Origin: Bifidobacterium lemurum
GTDB taxonomy: Bacteria; Actinomycetota; Actinomycetes; Actinomycetales; Bifidobacteriaceae
Assembly (NCBI RefSeq): GCF_014898175.1
Contig: NZ_CP062948.1
Coordinates: 124,001-188,000 of the forward strand
DNA: 64,000 nt
Reading direction: 5' to 3'
The number at the start of each line of letters is the position of its first letter. The stretch's first letter is position 1. The notes under the pieces were generated by a model that saw nothing but the letters and a program-made list of their open reading frames with translations, searched no databases and was not told the origin of the DNA. Below are positions 44,472-51,513 of this stretch, piece by piece. A program made the translations under genes and the position numbers.

Positions 44472-45311
44472 ATGTCTCAATCTGCCGCTTCCCACCGCAC
44501 ATCCGTCCGCCTATGGATTCCCGACCAGCCCGGCGCTTGGGCGATGGCGCTGCTGCCCGCCATCGCGGGAATCGCGCTCACCGGCGCCAATCCCACGAAT
44601 CTGTGGCTTTTGGGCTTGTGGCTGCTGTGCTATTGCACGCAGTTCACCGCCGCCCGGTGGGTGAAGTCGCGGTTCCGCAAACGCTACCGTCTGCCGGCGT
44701 TGGTGTATGGCGCGGTGCTGGTGGTGCTGGGCGTGCCATTCGTGGTGATGCATCCGCACGTGCTGATATGGGCGCCGCTGTATGTGGTACTGCTCGCGCT
44801 GTCGATGCTGGCCGCATGGCGTAGGCAGGAGCGGACTTTGTGGGGCAATGGGGTGGCGATCGTCGCCGCGTGCGCGATGGCCGTGGTCACCGCGTCGTTC
44901 GGTGCGGATGTCGTGGCCGGTGTGATGCCGATGTCCGAGGGAGCGCCGCTGGAGCAGTATCTTACGAACGTGTATCCACCGTTCCCGCGCATCGGCGTTC
45001 TTGCAGCGCTTCTGTTCGCCGTGACGCAGTTCGGGTCGGTGCTGTTCGTCAAAACGATGATTCGCGAGCGCGGCAGTGTGCCGTATCTCGTCGCGTCGAT
45101 CACATGGCATGTGGGGATGGTCATCGGCGGTTTCGTGTTATCCCCCGCGCTCGGCGGCACCGCGCTGGTGTTGCTGGCCCGCGCTGTGGCGCTGCCGCTG
45201 ATCGCCAACAAATTCACGCTCAAACCGATTGTTCCCGGACTGATCGAGCTGTTCGCCAGTCTGCTGACCTTCGCGACGATCATCATGTCCGTGCCATGGC
45301 TGGCGATCTAG
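44472..45311 (+). CDS. YwiC-like integral membrane protein
   Basis: A 279-aa protein with about eight to nine hydrophobic segments. It matches the YwiC-like family (PF14256): RLWIPDQPGAWAMALLPAIAG near the start, WLLCYCTQFTAARWVKSR, and later TQFGSVLFVKTMIRERGS. The function is unknown. In-frame ATGs at 44460 and 44463 lie inside the TATGAT hexamer, so I chose the ATG at 44472, seven bases after it, as a leaderless start. The upstream extension to 44256 overlaps the esterase gene and is spurious. Confidence 0.82.
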   Translation: MSQSAASHRTSVRLWIPDQPGAWAMALLPAIAGIALTGANPTNLWLLGLWLLCYCTQFTAARWVKSRFRKRYRLPALVYGAVLVVLGVPFVVMHPHVLIWAPLYVVLLALSMLAAWRRQERTLWGNGVAIVAACAMAVVTASFGADVVAGVMPMSEGAPLEQYLTNVYPPFPRIGVLAALLFAVTQFGSVLFVKTMIRERGSVPYLVASITWHVGMVIGGFVLSPALGGTALVLLARAVALPLIANKFTLKPIVPGLIELFASLLTFATIIMSVPWLAI

Positions 45312-45334
45312 CGCTGGATGACGATATCCCGTCC

Positions 45335-45340
45335 CATAAT
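45335..45340 (+). promoter_or_regulatory. Leaderless -10 box of the GNAT gene
   Basis: CATAAT, then TGGGACC and the ATG at 45348. Confidence 0.5.
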
Positions 45341-45347
45341 TGGGACC

Positions 45348-45842
45348 ATGCCTACGATTCGTCATGCCTCGCTTGCCGACCTTGATGCCATCGCCGCCGT
45401 GGAGATGGCTTGCTTCCCCGCCGCCGAAGCCGCGACCAAAGAAGGACTTCACGCCCGACTGGAAGTTTACCCCGACTTTTTCTGGCTGCTGACGGAGGAT
45501 GGGCAGGGCGGAGACATCATCTCATTCATCAACGGATTCGCCACGGACAGCCCCGACCTGACTGACGACATGTATGAGGATGCGACGCTGCATGATCCGC
45601 ATGGCGCATGGCAGATGATCTTCGGCGTGGACACCGCGCCCCAATACCAGCATCAGGGCCACGCCGGCACCGTGATGCGCCAGGTCATCGCCGACGCCAG
45701 CGCTGCCGGCCGCCGCGGACTGGTTCTCACCTGCAAGGAACCCCTCATCGGCTTCTACGCCCAATTCGGCTTCCTCGACGAAGGCGTCTCCGACTCCACC
45801 CACGGCAACGTAACCTGGCACCAAATGCGCCTGACGTTCTAG
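45348..45842 (+). CDS. GNAT-family N-acetyltransferase
   Basis: A 164-aa acetyltransferase. TIRHASLADLDAIAAVEMACFP is the usual GNAT start. The acetyl-CoA pyrophosphate motif is VDTAPQYQHQGHAGTVMRQVI (Q-x-x-G-x-A), and LIGFYAQFGFLDEG is the C-terminal strand. The substrate is unknown. The start at 45348 is chosen on the CATAAT spacing. Its stop codon shares the palindrome CTAG with the stop of the convergent HAD gene, so the two genes overlap by four bases. Confidence 0.87.
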   Translation: MPTIRHASLADLDAIAAVEMACFPAAEAATKEGLHARLEVYPDFFWLLTEDGQGGDIISFINGFATDSPDLTDDMYEDATLHDPHGAWQMIFGVDTAPQYQHQGHAGTVMRQVIADASAAGRRGLVLTCKEPLIGFYAQFGFLDEGVSDSTHGNVTWHQMRLTF

Positions 45843-46513
45843 AAGCCGATGTGTCCGGAACGGTTGTGCAGCGTCGGCTCCTCATCGAGTGTGACCGGAT
45901 CGAATGACGCCGGATCATCGACAAAGCGCTCAATCAACCGCCATTGCCTGCGTGAGATGCCGATACGGTCATCGGGACGGACCATCAACACCGGTGCCGT
46001 CGGGTTTAACGATTCCAACTGCATCGCCACACTGTCATAGCATTCTTCATCATCGATCCAGACGATTGGCGCGGGACCATCGGACTGGCGTTCAGCCTCA
46101 ACTCGGCGAAACACCGTTCCGCGTTTGCCAGTGAGACGTCCCTGACCGGAAACCGGGTCATACCAAGTCACCGTGTCGACGATTTCCGGATCCCAACCCA
46201 AGGTTTCATTCAGTGCAGCCGTGAACGGCTGCCACGTCGACAGCCAATTCAGCTCGATATTCCCCTCCGAGGCCATTGCGTGCAGCGCATCGGTCAGCTC
46301 ATCCGACCAGCGAACCCGAAACTTGCCCATAGGAGTCGGCACTCGTCTTGTTCGATCCAGAAGGAACGCATTACCCACGTCGTACAGCGTTTTGCGCGGG
46401 TCGCCGTCCTTCAGCCAATCCAGATGCGCCTGCCCTCCGCGACGCAACACCTTGTCATCCGGAAAAGCATTCAGCACCCCATCAAAGTCGGTATACACAA
46501 CCGGTTTCGCCAT
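45839..46513 (-). CDS. HAD-superfamily-like protein
   Basis: A 224-aa protein with HAD-type motifs: VVYTDFDGVLNAFPDD (motif I, D-x-D), ELNWLSTWQPF (motif II position, Thr or Ser) and IVWIDDEECYDS (motif IV, DD). Such proteins hydrolyse phosphate esters. This group is uncharacterised. GGGGAGGG lies just before two adjacent ATGs, and I took the second at 46513. A strong palindrome at 46604-46637 lies in its upstream region, and an insertion sequence begins about 155 bases upstream. Confidence 0.72.
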   Translation of the reverse strand: MAKPVVYTDFDGVLNAFPDDKVLRRGGQAHLDWLKDGDPRKTLYDVGNAFLLDRTRRVPTPMGKFRVRWSDELTDALHAMASEGNIELNWLSTWQPFTAALNETLGWDPEIVDTVTWYDPVSGQGRLTGKRGTVFRRVEAERQSDGPAPIVWIDDEECYDSVAMQLESLNPTAPVLMVRPDDRIGISRRQWRLIERFVDDPASFDPVTLDEEPTLHNRSGHIGF

Positions 46514-46603
46514 CATCCCTCCCCACAGCACTTCAAAACACACGTCTACGCGTAATAGGAATAATCCGCATCATACCGCCGATATCCGGCGTTGCCTCGC
46601 GAG

Positions 46604-46637
46604 CTAAGCTACATTTAACTCGATAAATGTAGCTTAG
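46604..46637. promoter_or_regulatory. Palindrome upstream of the HAD gene
   Basis: CTAAGCTACATTTA (46604-46617), a 6-base centre, then its exact complement (46624-46637). It is AT-rich with no T-run, resembling an operator more than a terminator. It lies about 90 bases upstream of the HAD start and 30 bases from the insertion sequence. Confidence 0.65.
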
Positions 46638-46668
46638 CGAATTTTAAGCAACAGATATCGCCATCGAC

Positions 46669-48136
46669 GTTCGTCGTAATGTTTGAGCGCGAAATTGGAT
46701 TCCGTTCGTCATAAATAATGAGCGCGAAATCCCGCGCGGCCCGCGTCGTTCGCGGGGATGCTTGCCTTATGGAAGGCAGACTGGACATGGCCACGAGAAA
46801 ACGGCTGACGAACAGGTTCAAGGCGGAGTACGCCAAGGGCGACAAGAAACAGAAGGGCGAGATCCTCGACCGCCTCGAGGCCGTCGGGATGGGCAGGTCC
46901 ACCGCCCGGCGGCTGCTCACGCAGGCGGAGAGGGAGAAACCCGTGAAAGGCGCGGCGCGGGGCAGGCGGCCGAAGTACGACGCGGGCGCGCAGCGGCTGC
47001 TGGAGCGCCTGTGGCTGCTCATGGGCATGCCGTGCGGCCCGTACATGAAGGCCATGTTCGACCAGTGGATTCCCGCGCTCCTGGCGAACGGCGAGCTCGA
47101 CGGCATCGACGGCGACGCGCTGGACCAGGTGCTGGCGATGAGTCCGTCGACCATCGACCGGCGGCTCAGACCGCTCAAACAGGCCGCCATGCCGAAGGGC
47201 GCGTCGCTGACCCGGCCGGCCGCGGAGCACATGCGCAACTCGATCAGGATCCGCAAATGCACCGACGAGACAATCCGCGTTCCCGGCCTGGCCGAGGCAG
47301 ACACCGTGGCCCACTGCGGGCCCAGCATGAAGGGCGAGTTCGCCCGCACCCTGACGATGGTGGACTACGCGACGAACTGGACCGTGAACGTCACCGCCCG
47401 CAACAATGCCAAATCCAACATCAAGGCAGCGGTCGCCACCGCCCTGCCGCTCTTCCCGTTTCCCGTCACCTGCTTCGACTCCGACAACGGCGTCGAGTTC
47501 ATCAACGACGAGCTCGTCGACTGGCTGCTCGAACAGGACATCGAACAGACCCGCAGCCGCCCGTACAGGAAGAACGACCAGGCCACCGTCGAGTCGCGCA
47601 ACAACCACGTCGTCAGGAAATACGCGTTCCACTGGCGCTACGACACCGCGCAGCAGCGCGAGCTGCTCAACCGGCTGTGGGCGAAGACCTACGTGCTGCT
47701 GAACCTGTTCACGCCCACCCGCAAGCCCGTGCGCGTCGACCAGGGGCGCGACGGGCGCAGGAAGACCGTGTACGACGAGCCCCGCACCCCGTGGGCGCGC
47801 GTGCTGGAGCACGACGCCGCCGACCGCGCCGCCGGGGGCGGCGGATACGTCGTCGACGACGCCCGCCGCCGCATCGAGGGGATCATCGCCGCCACCAACC
47901 CCGCCCGCCTCAACCGCGAGATCGCCGTCATCCAGGACGAACTCGAACGCGTCAGCCGGGACCGCACCGAGGCGATGGCCCGCCGCGCCGGCCTGGACAT
48001 GGGATACTTGGGAAAGGCGATCGAACGCATGCGCGCCGACGCCGGACAAAACGACAAATAGATCGCAGGCACCGTTTCGCGCTCACCCATTACGACAAAC
48101 GAACAACGATTACGCGCTCACTTATTAATGACGAAC
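46669..48136 (+). mobile_element. Insertion sequence with doubled terminal repeats
   Basis: About 1,468 bases with one transposase gene. Each end carries two copies of a 27-base unit of the form GTTCGTC...GAGCGCGAAAT: left at 46669-46695 and 46704-46730, right (inverted) at 48074-48100 and 48110-48136. Copies at each end are about 35-36 bases apart. TCGCCAT occurs just outside both ends (46658-46664 and 48138-48144) and may be a target duplication, though the distances to the ends differ by three bases. It sits between the HAD gene and the GH43 module. Confidence 0.85.
46787..48061 (+). CDS. DDE (rve-type) transposase, IS481-like
   Basis: A transposase of about 424 aa. An N-terminal helix-turn-helix region (KGEILDRLEAVGMGRSTARRLL) is followed by an integrase-type catalytic core. 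The DDE residues are visible in TMVDYATNW (first D), VTCFDSDNGVEFIND (second D) and KNDQATVESRNNHVVRKYAF (E). A charged C-terminal helix follows. GGAAGG lies ten bases before the chosen ATG. In-frame starts at 46718 and 46769 are also possible, the first lying inside the left terminal repeat. It looks intact, so the element may be active. Confidence 0.85.
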   Translation: MATRKRLTNRFKAEYAKGDKKQKGEILDRLEAVGMGRSTARRLLTQAEREKPVKGAARGRRPKYDAGAQRLLERLWLLMGMPCGPYMKAMFDQWIPALLANGELDGIDGDALDQVLAMSPSTIDRRLRPLKQAAMPKGASLTRPAAEHMRNSIRIRKCTDETIRVPGLAEADTVAHCGPSMKGEFARTLTMVDYATNWTVNVTARNNAKSNIKAAVATALPLFPFPVTCFDSDNGVEFINDELVDWLLEQDIEQTRSRPYRKNDQATVESRNNHVVRKYAFHWRYDTAQQRELLNRLWAKTYVLLNLFTPTRKPVRVDQGRDGRRKTVYDEPRTPWARVLEHDAADRAAGGGGYVVDDARRRIEGIIAATNPARLNREIAVIQDELERVSRDRTEAMARRAGLDMGYLGKAIERMRADAGQNDK

Positions 48137-48218
48137 CTCGCCATTACACAGCGTCTCAGCCACGAGAAAAGCAGCTCTACAGACTGAATTCCGAGCATCA
48201 TCAACCCCAACCATAGCG

Positions 48219-48254
48219 AGCGGCTCTCGACTGGAAGAACAGTCGAGAGCCGCT
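48219..48254 (-). terminator. Terminator hairpin after the GH43 gene
   Basis: A 15-bp perfect stem (48219-48233 with 48240-48254) and 6-base loop, 14 bases beyond the GH43 stop. There is no T-run on the minus strand. Confidence 0.75.
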
Positions 48255-48267
48255 TGAAAGCAGAAGA

Positions 48268-49164
48268 TCAGATGCGCATAGCGAGACCTTGCTCTGATTC
48301 CGCGACTTCAAGGAACCGAGGATGCTCGGGTTCGTGATCATTCTGCGCATGCATTGCAAAGTAGCGTTTGCCATCAGGCCCGGTGAACAGCATTCCATGC
48401 CCGCCTTGGCCAATCAAAGGCTTGTGCTCGTGTACCCATTGCCCACGAATGCTGCCGTCGGAGGACACGGCCTGCCCGACTGAATATCCCTGTTCCGACC
48501 AGCTGGACCACAGCATGACCAGCTTTCCTTGCAAGGTTTTCTCAAGGAAAGGACCGTCGGAGAAATAGGCTGGCCCATCGATGCCGAATTCAGCCTTCGC
48601 GAATGGCACCGGCACGCTCCAAGATGCGTCGGACGCCCGAAATACGGTGAATGGATTTCCAATCGCATGGGTCAAATCGGAGGATACCTCCACCGCATCC
48701 ATATTTCCCTCGGGCACATCTTCAAGAGAATGCGAATACACCAAGTAGACCTTATCGTCTTCTTCGTAGAGCGTACCGTCGATACAGGCCTGAGCCGGAT
48801 CAGTAAGGCGAGACAGATAGACGAATGGGCCAACGGGCGATTCCGATTCCAACACATTCACCGATTTGCGGCCTTCGACATCTGCCAAAGTGGCGATCAG
48901 ATAGAATTTGCCGTTGCGGCGGTAGCATTCCGGAGCCCAGTACGCGCGCTCCGCCCAAAAACCTTCCGGCTTGTGGAAAACCTCAACAGGCCCATTCCAT
49001 TGGACGCAATCATCGCTAACGTAGCAATCGAATCCGTCCATCTCTCCCCATACGCCTTCGGCACGGGTTCCGTACATGTAGTAGCTTCCGTCATATTCCA
49101 TAACGAAAGGGTCGCGAATATTAATCTGTTCAAGATTCATCGTCACATCCCATTTCTTGTTCAT
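48268..49164 (-). CDS. GH43-family glycosidase
   Basis: A 298-aa five-bladed beta-propeller glycosidase. NIRDPFVMEYDGSYYMYGT near the start contains the catalytic-base Asp. YWAPECYRRNGKFYLIAT fits the following blade. CIDGTLYEEDDKVYLVYSH carries the pKa-modulating Asp. The general-acid Glu is probably the one in LWSSWSEQGYSV or the segment around HSLEDVPEG, which I cannot fix. GH43 enzymes usually cut arabinosyl or xylosyl bonds. There is no signal peptide, so it would act on imported oligosaccharides. It follows the MFS transporter by 16 bases on the same strand. Confidence 0.85.
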   Translation of the reverse strand: MNKKWDVTMNLEQINIRDPFVMEYDGSYYMYGTRAEGVWGEMDGFDCYVSDDCVQWNGPVEVFHKPEGFWAERAYWAPECYRRNGKFYLIATLADVEGRKSVNVLESESPVGPFVYLSRLTDPAQACIDGTLYEEDDKVYLVYSHSLEDVPEGNMDAVEVSSDLTHAIGNPFTVFRASDASWSVPVPFAKAEFGIDGPAYFSDGPFLEKTLQGKLVMLWSSWSEQGYSVGQAVSSDGSIRGQWVHEHKPLIGQGGHGMLFTGPDGKRYFAMHAQNDHEPEHPRFLEVAESEQGLAMRI

Positions 49165-49180
49165 ACCAACGGGTCGCCAT

Positions 49181-50353
49181 TCACCGAACAGCGTCCAGAC
49201 AATGCTTCTGGTAGTTCGTCACGCCAAGGACAACGGCAACGATCAGAGCCATGGTAGCGCCAATGCACATCGCTCCCGCGGCTGTGGATCCGAACAGTCC
49301 GTTGATGGCGTTGACCACCACCGGACTGGCGAAACCGCCAAGCGCGTTCGCCGTGGTCATAGCGGCGATGCCGAGAGGGATCAGATACGGCTTCTCAAGC
49401 ACGGTGATGAGAAAGGGCGCTTGAGCGTAGTACACACTCAGTCCCGCACCGACGAAGAAGCATCCGATGACGAGCACCAGCAGATTGGGAGCGAATCCGA
49501 CAACAAGAAGAGCGACGCCTTCGATGACGAATCCAAGCATCAACAGGTGATTGGTGATGCGTTTCGCCAGCCGTCCGATAAGCAGGCCTGCGATCAAACC
49601 GCCCAACTGGCCGATGGTGGTGGCGAGACCGGCGGTGCCGCTATCGCCAAGATTGTTCTGAGCGACCAGCAGCGCGAGGTTGTTGCTGTATGCGTTGTTG
49701 GCGATCAGGAAGAAGAAACCAGCCGCGAGCAGGAACAGGACCTTAGGTGTCAACGCCTGCGTGATGGAGAATTTCTGTTCGCCTCGGTTCCCATCCTCGG
49801 CCACCGCATCTTTAGGAAGAGTGAACCAGCAAACCAGCAAGACAATCGCAGCGAACAGGTATACCAGATAGGCGTAGTACCAAGCGACGGTGCCCAGCAT
49901 TCCTGCGGCGTAGATGAAGACCATCGCGCCGATGCTGGCGAAGGCGACCTGCTTGCCCATCATTCCTTGACGCTGCTCCACATCGTAATGCTCGGAGATG
50001 AAGGCCGGCAACGTATTGTTGATAAGACCCAAGCACACACCCAGGCATCCGGACAATGCGATAACGACGCTCAGACTCGAATGCACGATAAACGGCAGGA
50101 ATCCGAACACCAAGACGCCAGCGATACCAAGCAATGCGACGGTTTTGCGCGAAAAGAGCTGCACGAGCTTGCCTGTGCACCAAGCTCCGACCAGAGCCGT
50201 CAGCGTGGAGACAGAAACGATCATCTGCACGCTGCTCAGCGAAGCTTGCGGAAAAGCCTCCGCCACGAGTCCGATAACCGGAGTGATGAAGATTCCTGAC
50301 AACGAAATCATGCTTAACGTCAGGATACCTATTGTCGGTTTTGCGATACGCAT
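49181..50353 (-). CDS. MFS transporter, probable sugar importer of the GH43 module
   Basis: A 390-aa major facilitator protein with about twelve hydrophobic segments. It starts MRIAKPTIGILTLSMISLSGIF. Loop motifs include GKLVQLFSRKTVALLGI and IGRLAKRITNHLLMLG. It is co-directional with the GH43 gene and divergent from an AraC regulator, a typical transporter-hydrolase-regulator trio, so a pentose-containing saccharide or glycoside is a reasonable substrate guess. GAGGAG lies eight bases before the ATG at 50353. Confidence 0.85.
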   Translation of the reverse strand: MRIAKPTIGILTLSMISLSGIFITPVIGLVAEAFPQASLSSVQMIVSVSTLTALVGAWCTGKLVQLFSRKTVALLGIAGVLVFGFLPFIVHSSLSVVIALSGCLGVCLGLINNTLPAFISEHYDVEQRQGMMGKQVAFASIGAMVFIYAAGMLGTVAWYYAYLVYLFAAIVLLVCWFTLPKDAVAEDGNRGEQKFSITQALTPKVLFLLAAGFFFLIANNAYSNNLALLVAQNNLGDSGTAGLATTIGQLGGLIAGLLIGRLAKRITNHLLMLGFVIEGVALLVVGFAPNLLVLVIGCFFVGAGLSVYYAQAPFLITVLEKPYLIPLGIAAMTTANALGGFASPVVVNAINGLFGSTAAGAMCIGATMALIVAVVLGVTNYQKHCLDAVR

Positions 50354-50430
50354 ACTATTCTCCTCGAAAACAACCTTGTTTTGATGCGACATTGCTGTCA
50401 AGACTTACTGTATTAAGCCATTTATCTTGC

Positions 50431-50460
50431 ATAATGACCACAGTGTGCTCGATAATGACC
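50431..50460 (+). promoter_or_regulatory. Direct repeats and leaderless -10 box of the AraC gene
   Basis: ATAATGACC occurs at 50431-50439 and 50452-50460, a 21-base spacing typical of AraC half-sites. GATAAT (50451-50456) lies exactly seven bases before the ATG at 50464. Confidence 0.55.
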
Positions 50461-50463
50461 TTT

Positions 50464-51483
50464 ATGAAGGATAGACGTTCACACGCATTGCCCCACTTGG
50501 ATATACGCGATGTTCTGCAGCGAAATCCCGACGACCTCATCAAGTATGTGGATTTCCAAAACGTCGACATGTCCCACAACAGCATCGACGTCGCCCAGCA
50601 GCGCATCGAACTCACATCCTTTCAGGACGTCGCCCAAGCGGTCGAACATATCTCACCCGACGATGGGTTCGGCATCATCGCGCACGAACTTGAGCATCGG
50701 TCAAAACCGCATTTCCACGACTACGTCGAAGTCACCCATGTGCTCAAAGGCAGCGTCATGCTCTGGATCGAGGGACGGACGGAAATCGTGCGAGCGGGCG
50801 GAACCATAGCCATCCAACCGGGTGCGAAGCATCTGATCTCACCCGTCGGAGGAGACGCGGATTCAGTCCCCATTGAAATCGACATGCTCGTCTCCGAGAC
50901 CATCATCAATCGAATGCGCGCACTCGCACCGCACTCCCATGACGAAGCCTTCCACCAATGGGCCTCTTCCTTGAGCGACATACCCTACATCGCCATCGGA
51001 CCGGACAAGAATCCATCTCTGGAATCAGCCATCAATCGCCTTATCGTGGAATACGGTTCCTCCGAACATTCGTTGCATTACGCGGTCGTCGGCAACCTGT
51101 TGGAATGCGTTCACTACCTCAGCCAGACGTTGGACGAGCGCGCCCACGCAGACCCTCTCATCGCTTCCATCCAACAAATCATCGATCGGGATATCGCGCA
51201 TATCTCCATCGAGTCCATCGCACATCAACTGGGATACAGCGTCGGATACCTCTCCCGATACAGCAAATCACACAGCGGAAAAACCCTCGGGACCCTTATC
51301 AATGAAACACGTCTTAACGAGGCGGCCACGGCCCTGACCCAATCGGAACTCACCATCGCCGAAATCACCCGACTTGTGGGGTTCACAAGCCCCAGCTACT
51401 TCCACAAAATCTTCCAGAAGCGGTTCTCTCTGACCCCCAAACAGTATCGAAACGCATTCCTGAAAACAGGATTGGGCACATAA
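50464..51483 (+). CDS. AraC-family transcriptional regulator
   Basis: A 339-aa regulator. The N-terminal half is a cupin sensor (KPHFHDYVEVTHVLKGSVMLWIEG and GTIAIQPGAKHLISPVGGD). The C-terminal 100 residues hold two helix-turn-helices: ISIESIAHQLGYSVGYLSRYSKSHSG, then the AraC signature LTIAEITRLVGFTSPSYFHKIFQKRF. It is divergent from the MFS-GH43 genes and probably activates them in response to a sugar. The start is chosen on the GATAAT spacing. Upstream in-frame ATGs overlap the transporter's promoter. Confidence 0.88.
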   Translation: MKDRRSHALPHLDIRDVLQRNPDDLIKYVDFQNVDMSHNSIDVAQQRIELTSFQDVAQAVEHISPDDGFGIIAHELEHRSKPHFHDYVEVTHVLKGSVMLWIEGRTEIVRAGGTIAIQPGAKHLISPVGGDADSVPIEIDMLVSETIINRMRALAPHSHDEAFHQWASSLSDIPYIAIGPDKNPSLESAINRLIVEYGSSEHSLHYAVVGNLLECVHYLSQTLDERAHADPLIASIQQIIDRDIAHISIESIAHQLGYSVGYLSRYSKSHSGKTLGTLINETRLNEAATALTQSELTIAEITRLVGFTSPSYFHKIFQKRFSLTPKQYRNAFLKTGLGT

Positions 51484-51513
51484 TCGCGCCGTGCGTTCGC
51501 CGTGGGATGCGCT

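Noticed and set aside
46658..48144. TCGCCAT as a proven target-site duplication of the IS
   Set aside because: The copies lie at unequal distances from the terminal repeats (four and one bases), so the match may be chance. Kept only as a possibility.
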